Source of the DNA: CAYSYY01 sp964576115 [NCBI: uncultured Gemmatimonadota bacterium]
GTDB taxonomy: Bacteria; Blakebacterota; Blakebacteria; Blakebacterales
Length of the DNA stretch: 64,000 nt
Direction: 5' to 3'
Assembly: GCA_964576115.1 (NCBI GenBank)
Contig: CAZNUA010000009.1
Span: forward strand, 29,351-93,350
Of the stretch, positions 7,693-20,815 are shown one piece after another. Position numbers and translations under genes: made by a program. Within the stretch, counting starts at the first letter, position 1. The number at the start of each line of letters is the position of its first letter. Below the pieces are notes generated by a model. It was given only the letters and a program-made list of their open reading frames with translations. It did no database searches and was not told the origin of the DNA.

Positions 7693-8946
7693 GTGAGCGA
7701 GGAGACCGACCGTAGCGACACACCCGGCCGCAAAGCCATTCCCGACCGCAGCGACATCTCCAGCCGCGCCTTTCCGACCCGCGCCGTGCACGCGGGCGAG
7801 GGCGACGATCCCGCCACCGGAGCCGCCGCGGTGCCGATCTACCAGACGGCGCCCTTCGGCTTCACGACCGCACAGGGACTCGAGGATGCTTTTCTGCGGC
7901 CGCGGGGCGAGTACATCTACACCCGGCTCGGCAATCCGACCGTGCGCGCGCTCGAAACCAAGGTCAGCGCCCTCGAGGGGACCGAGGATGCCGTCGCGGC
8001 CGCCTCGGGTATGGCGGCCATTTCCACGGCCATGTTCACCCTGCTTGAGCCGGGAGGGCGGCTGGTAGCCTACCGCGATGTCTACGGCGGCACCTCGGGA
8101 TTCTTCCAGCGCCTGCTCGAGCCATGGGGGATCGAGGTGAACTGGGTCGAGGCGGGAGCCGAAGCCGGTGAGGGCAAGCGCCTGCGGGCCGCCCTGGGGA
8201 ACGGGGCCGACGTTCTTTACCTGGAGTCGCCCACCAATCCCACCCTGAAGATCTGCGACCTCGCCGCCGCCGCCCGGCTCGGGCACGAGGCCGGTGCGGT
8301 GGTGGTGGTCGACAACACCTTCGCGTCGCCCGTGCTGCAGCGCCCTCTCGAGCTGGGGGCCGACCTGGTGGTGCACTCGCTGACCAAGTTCCTCGGCGGT
8401 CACGGCGACACCACCGGCGGAATCGTGGCCGGAGGGGCCGAAAAAACGACCGCGATCCGGAGCCGGCTGGTCGACCTGGGAGGCATCATGGATCCTCTGG
8501 CGGCCTTCCTGCTGATGCGCGGCATCAAGACGGTCGCGGTCCGGGTCAGGCAGGCCTCCGAAAACGCCCTGGCCCTGGCCCGCTGGCTCGAGGAGCACCC
8601 CCGGGTGAAAAAGGTCAATTACCCGGGGCTCGAGAGCCACCCCGGACACGCCGTGGCTGCGGCGCAGATGAGTGCCTTCGGGGCGATGCTTTCCTTCGAA
8701 CTCGAAGCCGACCTCGAGGCCACCCGCCGGGTGGTCGACACCCTGCAGCTGATCAGAATCATCCCCAGTCTGGGGAGCGTGGAAACAACCCTGCTGTTGC
8801 CAGCGGTCTCGTCACACTACAAGTTGAAGAAAGCAGAGCGTGAAGCGATCGGGATACCCGACGGACTGATCAGGATTTCCGTGGGTATCGAAGAGGTGGA
8901 TGATGTCGTGGCCGATCTGGAAAACGGCCTGGCGGTGCTCGCCTGA
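7693..8946 (+). CDS. Cys/Met metabolism PLP-dependent enzyme (cystathionine gamma-lyase/synthase, methionine gamma-lyase or O-acetylhomoserine sulfhydrylase type)
   Basis: 417 residues from GTG 7693, preceded by AGAGGAG. The fold-type I transsulfuration pattern is clear: YTRLGNPT (76-83) with the Tyr-x-Arg phosphate contact, SGMAAISTAMF, the active-site Tyr131 in DVYGGTSGFF, DNTFASP (207-213) with the cofactor Asp, and the Schiff-base lysine K232 in HSLTKFLGGHGDTTGG. The position that carries the Cys of methionine gamma-lyase (YGCT) is Gly here, which leans away from a classical methionine gamma-lyase. It makes or breaks a C-S or C-O bond of homocysteine- or cysteine-type substrates. Its place between hyuA and the PfkB-like gene suggests a shared catabolic task, not established. 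Confidence 0.88.
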   Translation: MSEETDRSDTPGRKAIPDRSDISSRAFPTRAVHAGEGDDPATGAAAVPIYQTAPFGFTTAQGLEDAFLRPRGEYIYTRLGNPTVRALETKVSALEGTEDAVAAASGMAAISTAMFTLLEPGGRLVAYRDVYGGTSGFFQRLLEPWGIEVNWVEAGAEAGEGKRLRAALGNGADVLYLESPTNPTLKICDLAAAARLGHEAGAVVVVDNTFASPVLQRPLELGADLVVHSLTKFLGGHGDTTGGIVAGGAEKTTAIRSRLVDLGGIMDPLAAFLLMRGIKTVAVRVRQASENALALARWLEEHPRVKKVNYPGLESHPGHAVAAAQMSAFGAMLSFELEADLEATRRVVDTLQLIRIIPSLGSVETTLLLPAVSSHYKLKKAEREAIGIPDGLIRISVGIEEVDDVVADLENGLAVLA

Positions 8947-9009
8947 CGTTCACGCCGCACCCGGGGGCGCGATCCGCCGCCGGAGGGCGATAGAGGGATC
9001 GACGACAGC

Positions 9010-10056
9010 ATGAATGCGAAACGGAAATCGAGCCCGCCGCGCAGCACGCGCGAGAACGCAGCTGCCGACGACGGCTGCTGTTCGAAGGCCGATGTGGTCG
9101 GCCTGGGGACCTGCACCGTCAACTACGAGGCCCTGGTACCCAAACTGGGCTGGCAGAAACCGAAGGTCTTGAGCCAGGGCTTCGAGGTCGCCCCGGGGGG
9201 AGCTACCGCCCTGAGCCTGATCCAGCTCGCCCGGCTGGGGGTCAGTACCGCCTGGCTGGGCATTCTGGGCGACGACGAGGAGGGGGAGATGATCCTCTCG
9301 GCCTTCGAGGCCGAGAATATCTCCACCACCTGCATCGAGAAGCGGCGGGGCCAGCGCTCGCCCTTTTCATGGGTCGCCGTGACCCCGAAAGGGGACCGGG
9401 CCACGATCGTCTTCCCCAACGTGCTGAACTATCTCACGCCCGAAAAGGTCGACGCCGCCATGGTGGGCTGCATCGACTCTTCACTGCACTTTCACACCGA
9501 CGTGGCCAGCGTGCCGCTGCGGACCACCCTGCAGGCGATCGAGGTGGCCCGGGCCGCCGACTGCTTCGTGTTGACCGACCTGGACACCGAACCCACCTAC
9601 CTGGTCGAGGAAGCCGGTCTGGGCCGGCATAAGGAACTCGAGGCGATCCTGAAGAAGAGCGACGTGGTCAAGGCCTGCTTCGCCGCCGCCACGGCTCTGA
9701 CCGGAGCCGGGACGCCCGCTGAAGCCTGCCGGATTCTGCATTCCACCTATGCTTCGCGCTATACCGTGGTGACCGCCGGCCGCGAAGGCAGCGTGTTGAT
9801 GTACAACGGCGAGACCTGGGACATTCCCGCTCTGGGACCGGCGGTCGACCCCACCGGTGCCGGCGGCGCCTACTTCGGCGGTCTCTCCTACGCCCTGCTG
9901 CGGGGCCTGACCGGCGAGCAGGCCGGTTACTTCGCAGCCGCCTGTGCCGCCTATGCCTGCGCCCGTGTCGGCTCCCTGGCCCTGGGCACACTCGAGGATA
10001 TCGATGTCATCCTCAACGGCACTCTCCAGGTCGAGGGGGCCGAAGACGACACCTGA
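9010..10056 (+). CDS. PfkB/ribokinase-family protein with the catalytic Asp replaced
   Basis: 348 residues. The ribokinase fold is recognisable: DVVGLGTCTVNYEALVP near the start, the substrate loop APGGATALSLIQLARLG, LGILGDDEEGEMI, and the C-terminal anion-hole region VDPTGAGGAYFGGLSYAL. In active family members this last motif reads (D)TTGAGDAF, and the Asp after GAG is the catalytic base. Here codon 286 is GGC (Gly). The enzyme may be inactive as a kinase, use another base, or act as a sensor or binding protein. The first 25 residues are charged and contain a Cys pair. It sits between the PLP enzyme and hyuB (1 nt between its stop and the hyuB start codon). Confidence 0.85.
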   Translation: MNAKRKSSPPRSTRENAAADDGCCSKADVVGLGTCTVNYEALVPKLGWQKPKVLSQGFEVAPGGATALSLIQLARLGVSTAWLGILGDDEEGEMILSAFEAENISTTCIEKRRGQRSPFSWVAVTPKGDRATIVFPNVLNYLTPEKVDAAMVGCIDSSLHFHTDVASVPLRTTLQAIEVARAADCFVLTDLDTEPTYLVEEAGLGRHKELEAILKKSDVVKACFAAATALTGAGTPAEACRILHSTYASRYTVVTAGREGSVLMYNGETWDIPALGPAVDPTGAGGAYFGGLSYALLRGLTGEQAGYFAAACAAYACARVGSLALGTLEDIDVILNGTLQVEGAEDDT

Positions 10057-10057
10057 C

Positions 10058-11710
10058 ATGACACTCGATCCCGTCCTGCTCGAAGTCTACAAGCACCGCT
10101 TCGCCGGGGTGGCTGAAGAGATGGGCGCGGTTCTGCAGCGGACCGCGTCCTCGCCCAACATCAAGGAACGCCGCGACTACTCCTGCGCCCTCTTCGACTC
10201 CGCCGCCCGGGTCGTGGCCCAGGGCGATCACCTGCCGGTCCATCTGGGAAGCATGCCCCGATCGGTGGCCGCAGCCCTCGCGGGGGGGCCGCTGCGTCCG
10301 GGTGAGATCGTCATCCTGAACGATCCCTTCGCCGGCGGCACGCACCTGCCCGACATCACCATGGTGGCGCCGGTCTGCGTTCCCGACGCCGCTCTCGCAG
10401 GGGTACAGGCCTCCGACCCCCCGCAGGGCTCCGGGGCCGGGAGCGCTTCCGGTCAGGATCGCTTCGAACCGCCCCGGTTTTACGTCGCGGCGCGGGCCCA
10501 TCATGCCGATGTGGGCGGCATCGCGCCGGGATCGATGGCGGTCGCGACCGAGATCTACCAGGAGGGCCTGCGCATTCCGCCGATCCGCCTGCGCCGCCCC
10601 GGACAGACCGAACCCGATCCCGACACCGTGGCGCTCCTGCTCGCCAACGTGCGGACCCCGGCCGAGCGCGAAGGGGACCTGCGGGCGCAGATGGCGGCTC
10701 TGGACGTCGGTGTGCGGCGGATGAACCAGATCATGGCCGAGCGGGGCGCCGGGGAACCGGTCCGCTACGCCGGGCATCTCATCGACTACGCCGAACGGAT
10801 GACCCGGGCCCTGATCGACGCTCTGCCCGACGGCACCTACAGCTTCTCCGACGCTCTGGACGACGACGGGCGGGGGAGCGGGCCCCTGCCGGTCACGGTC
10901 GCCGTCACCGTGGCGGGCGACAGTGTGACGGTCGATTTCACAGGCACCGCCCCGCAGTGCGCGGGACCGATGAACGCGGTCGAAGCGATCACCCTCTCGG
11001 CCACCGTCTATGTCTTCCGCTGTCTGCTCGATCCCTCGGTGCCGCCCAATGCCGGTTCCTTCGCGCCGATCAGGCTCGTGGCTCCCGCCGGCTCGCTCGC
11101 CAACGCCCGTCCCCCGGCGGCGGTGGCGGCCGGGAACGTGGAAACGAGCCAGCGCCTGGTGGACGTTCTCTTCGGGGCCCTGGCTTCGGCCGTGCCCGAC
11201 CGGGTGCCGGCGGCCAGCCAGGGGACCATGAACAATCTCTCGATCGGGGGCACCGATCCCCGCACCGGAACGAGTTTTGCCTATTACGAGACCACCGGGG
11301 GCGGCATGGGAGGGCGGCCCTCGGGACCGGGCCCGGCGGCGATCCACTGTCACATGACCAATACCCGCAACACCCCGGTCGAGGCGCTCGAGCACGCCTA
11401 CCCCTTCCGGGTGCGCCGCTACGGCATCCGGGCCGGCTCCGGCGGGGCGGGGCGGCATCCCGGTGGAGCGGGGATCGTGCGCGAACTCGAAATGCTGGCA
11501 CCGGTCACCGTGAGCCTGCTCACCGAACGGCGCGTGACCGCTCCCTGGGGTCTGCAGGGCGGCTCGCCCGGCGCGGTGGGCCGCAATACCCTGCTGCGTC
11601 CGGGCTTCGAGCCCGAGGATGCGGGCGGCAAGGGCACCTGGCAGCTCGAACCGGGCCAGGCCATCCGGCTCGAAACCCCCGGTGGAGGCGGGTGGGGAGC
11701 AGGAAAGTAA
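10058..11710 (+). CDS. hyuB: Hydantoinase/oxoprolinase family protein, subunit B (HyuB type)
   Basis: 550 residues from ATG 10058. HyuB landmarks: start LDPVLLEVYKHRF, RTASSPNIKERRDYSCA, ILNDPFAGGTHLPDITMV, ARAHHADVGGIAPGSM (metal-binding His residues), GLRIPPIRL, and GGGMGGRPSGPGP with HMTNTRNTPVE near the C terminus. It is the partner of HyuA (5504-7675). The pair is normally adjacent or fused, and here is split by two other genes. The His-rich HHADVGG and THLPD motifs make it a candidate for the hydrolytic, metal-binding half. Its start codon lies almost directly after the PfkB stop, with a GAGGGGG stretch 20 nt upstream as the only visible ribosome site. Confidence 0.9.
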   Translation: MTLDPVLLEVYKHRFAGVAEEMGAVLQRTASSPNIKERRDYSCALFDSAARVVAQGDHLPVHLGSMPRSVAAALAGGPLRPGEIVILNDPFAGGTHLPDITMVAPVCVPDAALAGVQASDPPQGSGAGSASGQDRFEPPRFYVAARAHHADVGGIAPGSMAVATEIYQEGLRIPPIRLRRPGQTEPDPDTVALLLANVRTPAEREGDLRAQMAALDVGVRRMNQIMAERGAGEPVRYAGHLIDYAERMTRALIDALPDGTYSFSDALDDDGRGSGPLPVTVAVTVAGDSVTVDFTGTAPQCAGPMNAVEAITLSATVYVFRCLLDPSVPPNAGSFAPIRLVAPAGSLANARPPAAVAAGNVETSQRLVDVLFGALASAVPDRVPAASQGTMNNLSIGGTDPRTGTSFAYYETTGGGMGGRPSGPGPAAIHCHMTNTRNTPVEALEHAYPFRVRRYGIRAGSGGAGRHPGGAGIVRELEMLAPVTVSLLTERRVTAPWGLQGGSPGAVGRNTLLRPGFEPEDAGGKGTWQLEPGQAIRLETPGGGGWGAGK

Positions 11711-11711
11711 G

Positions 11712-11759
11712 CCCGGACAAAGAGGCCGGGAGCCGGTTCGACCTCCCCTTTTGTCGGGG
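11712..11759 (+). terminator. Imperfect hairpin between hyuB and carA (terminator or leader structure)
   Basis: cccggacaaa (11712-11721) pairs with tttgtcgggg (11750-11759) at 9 of 10 positions, and GAGG/CCTC can extend the stem internally. No T-run follows, so it may not terminate on its own. It could separate the hyu genes from carAB or act in the carA leader. Confidence 0.3.
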
Positions 11760-11818
11760 GTCGCTGTAGGATGGTATCTCGATGAGCTTCCTACCCCCCC
11801 CAGAGCGAGGATCTGTGA

Positions 11819-12985
11819 TTGGACGCCTGTCTGGTCCTTGAAGACGGCCGTGTGTTTCGGGGCAAGGCCTTCGGTGCCGTGCGTGACGCTCCCGGGGAAG
11901 TCGTTTTCAATACCGCCATGACAGGGTACCAGGAGATCCTCACCGACCCCTCCTACGCCGGTCAGATCGTGGTCATGACCTACCCCCTGATCGGAAACTA
12001 CGGCGTGACCCCTGAAGACGCCGAATCACGCGGGGTGTGGCCCGAGGGATTCGTAGTGCGCGAGTACAGTGATCTCTTCTCGAACTGGCGGGGACGACAG
12101 GACCTGGTGCTCTACCTGCGCGAGCACCGGGTGGCGGGCATCACCGGGGTCGATACCCGGGCCCTGACCCGGCACATCCGTTCGGCCGGCGCCATGCGCG
12201 GGATCATCTCGACCGACCCCGACACCGACCGCCTCCTCGAGGCGGTCAGGGCCAGCCCCGAGATGTCGGGGCGGGACCTGGTCCACGACGTCACCGTCGC
12301 CGAAGCCTACGGCTGGCACGAGCCGACCCCGATCCCCTTCGGCATCCACGACGAAACCCTCGCTCACGAGGCGGTGCCGGCCGGGGAGCCCCCCCTGCCC
12401 GCCGGCGAGCTGCGCGTGGTGGTGATGGATTACGGCGTGAAATACAACATCCTGCGGCGGCTGGTGGATGTCGGGGGGACGGTGACGGTCGTGCCCGCCG
12501 ACACGAGCGCCGACGAGGTGCTGGCGCTGCAACCCCACGGGGTGGTCTTTTCGAACGGTCCCGGCGATCCGGCCGCCCTGCCCGGCATCGTCGAGACCGC
12601 CGGTCATCTGGCCCGGGCGGTCCCCTGTTTCGGGATCTGCCTCGGGCACCAGATCCTGGGCCAGGCCTTCGGCTATCGAACCTTCAAGCTCGCTTTCGGC
12701 CACCACGGCGCCAACCATCCGGTCCGGCGCCTGGATACGGGCCGGGTCGAGATCACCAGCCAGAACCACGGCTTCGCGGTCGATCTCGCTTCAGGGGGCT
12801 CGGGGCTCGTCGAGACCCACCTCAACCTCAACGACGGCACCAACGAGGGCTTCCGGCACGCCGAACTGCCCGTTTTCGCCGTGCAGTACCATCCCGAGGC
12901 TTCGCCGGGACCGCGTGATGCGGCCTACCTGTTCCGGGAATTCGTCCGTGCCATGGGCACCTGCCGCGATTCGGGAGGGCCCTGA
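11819..12985 (+). CDS. carA: Carbamoyl-phosphate synthase small (glutaminase) subunit
   Basis: 388 residues from a TTG start at 11819, with GAGCGAGGAT upstream as the ribosome site; the first residues ([18 protein letters not shown]) match the family start, so the TTG is credible. N-terminal CarA domain, then a class I glutamine amidotransferase: FSNGPGDPA, the nucleophile Cys in [12 protein letters not shown], and [13 protein letters not shown] with the His-Glu pair. It releases ammonia from glutamine and channels it to CarB for pyrimidine and arginine synthesis. Two nt separate it from carB. Confidence 0.97.
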   Translation: MDACLVLEDGRVFRGKAFGAVRDAPGEVVFNTAMTGYQEILTDPSYAGQIVVMTYPLIGNYGVTPEDAESRGVWPEGFVVREYSDLFSNWRGRQDLVLYLREHRVAGITGVDTRALTRHIRSAGAMRGIISTDPDTDRLLEAVRASPEMSGRDLVHDVTVAEAYGWHEPTPIPFGIHDETLAHEAVPAGEPPLPAGELRVVVMDYGVKYNILRRLVDVGGTVTVVPADTSADEVLALQPHGVVFSNGPGDPAALPGIVETAGHLARAVPCFGICLGHQILGQAFGYRTFKLAFGHHGANHPVRRLDTGRVEITSQNHGFAVDLASGGSGLVETHLNLNDGTNEGFRHAELPVFAVQYHPEASPGPRDAAYLFREFVRAMGTCRDSGGP

Positions 12986-12987
12986 AA

Positions 12988-16232
<3,245 letters not shown>

Positions 16233-16236
<4 letters not shown>

Positions 16237-17639
16237 ACGTTACCCCCGATCCCGAAACCGAACAGTTGACCGAGATCGACGGTCCGACCCCGGATCAGGA
16301 CTCCAGGGCTCTGATCCCCCCGCCGGGGGAGGAAGGGGACGGGCTGCGCGACGGCCTGCTGGTCAAGGACGCCGAACCGGAGACGATCGTCCGCCGGCGT
16401 TCCGAATACCTGCAGCGGGCCTATCTGATGATCCGGGGCCGGTGGATCGCCATTATCGTCCTGGCGGTCACAACCGTCCTGGTCACCTGGATCGGTCAGT
16501 TCAAATACGATCTGAGGTGGCCCGGTCTTGTCCTGGTGGCAATGGCCCTGTACAACGTTTTCTTCGAGATCGATTTTCACTTCCGGGAGCGGCGCGAACT
16601 CGACCTCAAGGGACTGGGGGCGGTCTACCGCTCGGGCCTGGTGCAGATCGACCTCGATCTGGTCGCGCTGACGATTCTGATCTATCTCACCGGGGGAATC
16701 GAGAGCCCCTTCGTCTTCTTTTACATTTTCCATACCCTGGTGGCGTCCTACACCCTGTCACGCCGCGAGACCTACTGGCAGGCCACCCTGGCGGTGGGGC
16801 TCTTTCTCTCGATGTGCCTGCTGAACTACGATCCGATCACGCTCGATATCATCAACGCCGAGGTCCTGAAATTCATCGGCATCTACACCGATTACGAGAT
16901 CGCCATCAACCCGACCGGCGATCCCCTGCTCGATCCCCGCTATCTGAACATCTCCTTCATTCTGGCCTACAATTTCGCCCTGGCGGCCGTGCTCTATATT
17001 TCGGCGGCGATCGGCTCCTCGCTCTCTCAGCGCTACCGCGAGAAAGAACAGGCGATCCGCGAGCAGGCCATCACCGACGGCCTGACCGGCCTCTACAACT
17101 ACCGCCACTTCAGCTCCCAGCTCGAACTGGAGTTCGAGCGGGCCCGCCGCTACGGACACGAGATGAGCCTGGTGATGATCGACATGGACGGTCTGAAACG
17201 CTGGAACGACATGCACGGACACCTGCTGGGCTCGCAGGCCCTCAAGGAGATTGCCGAGATCCTCAAAGGCACCACCCGCCCGGTCGATGTCGTCGCCAAG
17301 TACGGCGGAGACGAATTCGCTCTGATTTTACCCGAAACCGGTAAGGAGGGGGGAACCCTGGTGGCCGAACGGATCCGGCAGGAGGTGCAGGATCACAATT
17401 TCATGGAAGCCGACCGCAAGCGCACCGGGCGGCTCTCGGTTTCGGGCGGGGTGGCGGTCTTTCCCGACGACGCCTCGGCCATTCGCGAGCTGGTCGATGT
17501 CGCCGACAGCTGTCTGTACGCAGCCAAACAGGCGGGGCGCAACCGCATCAAAGTGGCCGGCCGCGAGGGCTTTCTGGGCGGGGATGTCGACGGGATCGGC
17601 CGCGAAGGACCGGCCGCGGTCCCCGATTCGGGTTCCTGA
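16233..17639 (+). CDS. Membrane-bound GGDEF diguanylate cyclase
   Basis: 468 residues from GTG 16233 (GTGA overlap with carB). An acidic N-terminal tail of about 70 residues is followed by about six hydrophobic segments between residues 70 and 260, ending with [14 protein letters not shown], then a cytoplasmic GGDEF domain from about residue 285. The signature is intact ([13 protein letters not shown]) and so is the product-inhibition I-site: RPVD lies five residues ahead of GGDEF. It should make cyclic di-GMP from two GTP with feedback control. The membrane part is not a sensor domain I can name. Coupling to carAB may only reflect co-transcription. Confidence 0.93.
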
Positions 17640-17684
17640 TAGCGGGAACAGGCTCATCCTCTCAACCGTCATACTTTTACCGTG

Positions 17685-19943
17685 ATGAAACGTCTGCGAC
17701 CGACATATGACCTGCGCCCCCGGCGCCGAACGGCGGTTGCGGTTCTGCTGCTGGCGGGGCTGACGCTCACGACTGCCGCGGCGTCGCCGACGGCCGACCG
17801 GCTGCCTCAGGAGCCCCCCGACGACATGGCGGCGGCCATGGCCGAAGGAATCCGGGCCTTCGGGCTGCCCGATTACGACGCCGCCCGGGACGCCTTCCGG
17901 CGGGCCGCCCGTCTCGATTCGCGCGCGCCCCTGCCCCACGTCTGGCTGGCCCGCTGCGACATCGCCGAACGAAACGACGATTTCGATCGCGACGACCGTC
18001 ACCGCAGGGCCGAGCGCGAACTCGATCGGGCCCTGCGCCGCGACCCGGGGAACCGCGAGGCGCGGTACTGGCAGGCCCGGCTGCTGACCATCATGGGGGG
18101 CAACCGCAACCTGGCCGACGCGAAAACCCTGTACCGCGAACTGCTCGACGAAGCCCCTCTCTACGAAGATGTCATGCTCCGCCTGCTCGAGATCAATATC
18201 GAGTCGCGGACGCTCGACACCTACCTGGTCGAACTCGACGAACTGGCCCGTACCGATCCCGACGATCCGGTGAACCTCTACCGCTACGCCGATGCCCTGC
18301 GCATGAACGGCGATTTCGGACGGGCCGAGGCGATGCTGCGTCTGATCGGGCGCCGGTGGCGCGACTTCGCGCCCGGCTGGGTCAGCTATTCCCTGGCCCT
18401 GACCCTCTTCGAGCTCGAGGAGTGGGGCGAGGGTACGGCCGCGTACCTCGACGCCATCACCTTCATGGAGAACCCGGCCCTGGCCCGCACGATGTGGGAG
18501 GATATCCGCTACATCGCCAACCTCTATGAACTGGCCCGCTTCCGCCGGGCCTCGACGGTCGAAGAGTACCGCGAGGCCCTGCGGGCTTTCTGGAAGCGGC
18601 GCGATCCCACCAAGACCAGCCCCGACAATGAGCGGATCGGGGTGCACTATCAGCGCCTGAAGGTGGCGTGGGAATCGTACCGGCTGGCCGGCCTGCGCAC
18701 AGCCTACAACGATCCCGATACCGACGGTCTCCTGCGCAAACCGCCCACCTACGATATCGAATCCCCCTTCAACGACATGGGCCTGGTCTACCTGCGGCAC
18801 GGCGAGCCCGACGAGACCTCGCATTCGCACGATGTCGAGGTGGACAACATGTCGTGGGCGTACTACGAAGAGGCGGGGCGGCCGGAGATGTTCTTCCACT
18901 TCGAGCAGCACTCCCTCGGCGGAAGCTGGCGTCTGGTCCCCTTCCCCGACCCTGCCTATGCCGAATCGCGCACCTCGATGGATCCCAAATTCGGGCTGCT
19001 GATGCGCGGGGTGGACCCGCAGATCGAATCCATGTTCGCCGCCGACGCCAATGCCGACGTGCAGGAGGGCTTCACCACCGACACCTATCTTCCCGAACGG
19101 GAGGTCATCCCGCTCACCGTCTTCAACGATGAGGCGACCTTCAAGGCCGCCGGCGGCTTGAGCCGCCACGAAGCCTACTGGGCGATCCCGATCGTCGAGC
19201 TGCTCACCTCCGAAGCCCTCGAGCGCGGCTCGGTGACGGTCAAGGTCAGCCTCAGCCTCTTCACGGATGACTACCGCGAGGTGTACCGCAACGAACGCCT
19301 TCTGCCCCTGCGGCTGAGTTCCGATATGGCGGCCGGGAGCATCACGGTCGACCAGGAAGTCATGGCGGTTCCCCCGGGGAATTACCTGCTGGCCCTGCAG
19401 GTCTGTGACGAGAGCGAAGAACGGATGCAGATCCAGGAGATCGAGACCGTCGTCGACGCTTACCCCGAGGGCGAACTGCTGATCAGCGACGTCGAGATCT
19501 GCTCCCAGATCAGGGAAGGGGTGTTCAGCGGCCCGCTGCGGGCCTTCGCCAAAGGAGGGGGGACGGTCATTCCCCTGCCGACCCGGATTTATCCGCCCGA
19601 TCAGCCGGCTCTGATCTACTTCGACATTTACGGGCTGGCCAAGGACGAGTACAACGCCACCCGCTATCGCATTTCCTACCGGCTCGACCCGGGCAGCGGT
19701 GAGCAGGGGCGCATGGACAGGGTGCGGATCGGCGGCCGGGAGGGACGCTCCCAGGAGACCGGCGGGATCATCGTGACCCTCGACGAGGAGTCGGGTATCT
19801 CGAGCGATGAACACAGGACCTTGACCATCGACCTGGGTGAGAGCAGCTTCAGAACGTACACCCTGCGGATCACGGTCGAGGATCTCGTCTCGGGCCGCGA
19901 GACTTTCCAGACCACCTTCTTCAGGGTCAACCGGGGCGGGTGA
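17685..19943 (+). CDS. Secreted TPR protein with GWxTD-like domain
   Basis: 752 residues from ATG 17685 (a GTG directly precedes it). Residues 1-35 look like a signal peptide (basic start, AVAVLLLAGLTLTTAAAS). Residues about 45-280 are tetratricopeptide-like helices (YDAARDAFRRAARLDSRAP; AERELDRALRRDPGNREA). Then comes FWKRRDPTKTSPDNER and, after a gap, SPFNDMGLVYLRHGEPDE, which match the conserved FWxxRDPTP...NE and GWxTDRGxxYixyGxPdE elements of GWxTD-domain proteins; the Trp and Thr are degenerate here. The remainder is beta-rich. The biochemical role of this family is unknown. Envelope location is inferred. Confidence 0.78.
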   Translation: MKRLRPTYDLRPRRRTAVAVLLLAGLTLTTAAASPTADRLPQEPPDDMAAAMAEGIRAFGLPDYDAARDAFRRAARLDSRAPLPHVWLARCDIAERNDDFDRDDRHRRAERELDRALRRDPGNREARYWQARLLTIMGGNRNLADAKTLYRELLDEAPLYEDVMLRLLEINIESRTLDTYLVELDELARTDPDDPVNLYRYADALRMNGDFGRAEAMLRLIGRRWRDFAPGWVSYSLALTLFELEEWGEGTAAYLDAITFMENPALARTMWEDIRYIANLYELARFRRASTVEEYREALRAFWKRRDPTKTSPDNERIGVHYQRLKVAWESYRLAGLRTAYNDPDTDGLLRKPPTYDIESPFNDMGLVYLRHGEPDETSHSHDVEVDNMSWAYYEEAGRPEMFFHFEQHSLGGSWRLVPFPDPAYAESRTSMDPKFGLLMRGVDPQIESMFAADANADVQEGFTTDTYLPEREVIPLTVFNDEATFKAAGGLSRHEAYWAIPIVELLTSEALERGSVTVKVSLSLFTDDYREVYRNERLLPLRLSSDMAAGSITVDQEVMAVPPGNYLLALQVCDESEERMQIQEIETVVDAYPEGELLISDVEICSQIREGVFSGPLRAFAKGGGTVIPLPTRIYPPDQPALIYFDIYGLAKDEYNATRYRISYRLDPGSGEQGRMDRVRIGGREGRSQETGGIIVTLDEESGISSDEHRTLTIDLGESSFRTYTLRITVEDLVSGRETFQTTFFRVNRGG

Positions 19944-20026
19944 GCGGACGTCGGCGGGATGGCGCGGGTGAGCCGACGCCGGCCGGGCGGCGCGGGCGCA
20001 CCGCCCCCGGAGCGAAAACGGACCGG

Positions 20027-20776
20027 ATGAGCACAAACCCCTGCACGGGAGCCGAAGCGATCCTCTTCGATGTGCTCCACACCCTGGTGGATGACGACGG
20101 CTTTCCCCGCTATCAGCTCCGCGAGATGCTGGCCGCCGAGGGCCACGAGGCCGACCTGCCCCTGTTCGAGGAGGTCTACCGCGAACTCACCACCCGCGAG
20201 TACGACTGGGAAACGGCGGCCCGCGAAGAGCCTTTCCGCTCGATCCACGACCGCCATCGCAGCCGGCTCACGACGCTCTACCGTCACTACGGTCTCGATC
20301 GCGACCGCGATCTGGAAAGCGACATCGCCCGGCTGTGGGAACGGATAGGGGAATCCTCGCTCTATCCCGAGGCCGCGGACGTGCTCCGGGCTCTGGCCGC
20401 ACGAGGCTACCGGCTGGCCCTGGTCAGCAACGCCGACGAGGACGATCCGGTCCTCGGCGCTCTCGGTCGGGCCGGGCTCGAAGTCCAGTTCGCAGCTGTG
20501 GTGACCAGCCAGGGGGCCGGGGCCTACAAACCCGCCCCGGCTGTCTTCGAACAAGCTCTGGGAACTCTCGGTATCGAGCCCGCCCGGGCGGTCATGGTGG
20601 GAGACAGCCCGGCCTCGGATATGCTCGGTGCGCACCGGGTCGGGATCCCGACGGTCTGGGTCAACCGGAAGGGCCGTCCCTACCCCCCCGGGTACCCCGA
20701 GCCGGGAGTCGAAGTCGCCGACCTGCGGGGACTGCTCGATATTCTGCCCGGTCCGCCGGGAACCGGGGGCGGTTGA
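20027..20776 (+). CDS. HAD-superfamily hydrolase
   Basis: 249 residues from ATG 20027. An in-frame GTG at 19940, overlapping the previous stop, would add 29 low-complexity residues and cannot be ruled out. HAD motifs: nucleophile Asp15 in ILFDVLHTLVD, Ser of LALVSNADEDD, the Lys of AYKPAPAVFEQAL, and VGDSPASDMLGA. The usual second acid of DxD is Leu17 here, so ordinary phosphatase chemistry is doubtful; haloacid-dehalogenase-like members also lack it. Alpha-helical cap between motifs I and II. Substrate unknown. Followed after about 40 bp by the cyclophilin gene. Confidence 0.85.
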   Translation: MSTNPCTGAEAILFDVLHTLVDDDGFPRYQLREMLAAEGHEADLPLFEEVYRELTTREYDWETAAREEPFRSIHDRHRSRLTTLYRHYGLDRDRDLESDIARLWERIGESSLYPEAADVLRALAARGYRLALVSNADEDDPVLGALGRAGLEVQFAAVVTSQGAGAYKPAPAVFEQALGTLGIEPARAVMVGDSPASDMLGAHRVGIPTVWVNRKGRPYPPGYPEPGVEVADLRGLLDILPGPPGTGGG

Positions 20777-20815
20777 GGGTACGATACCCGGCATCATTTT
20801 CGGAGGAGGCGAGGA

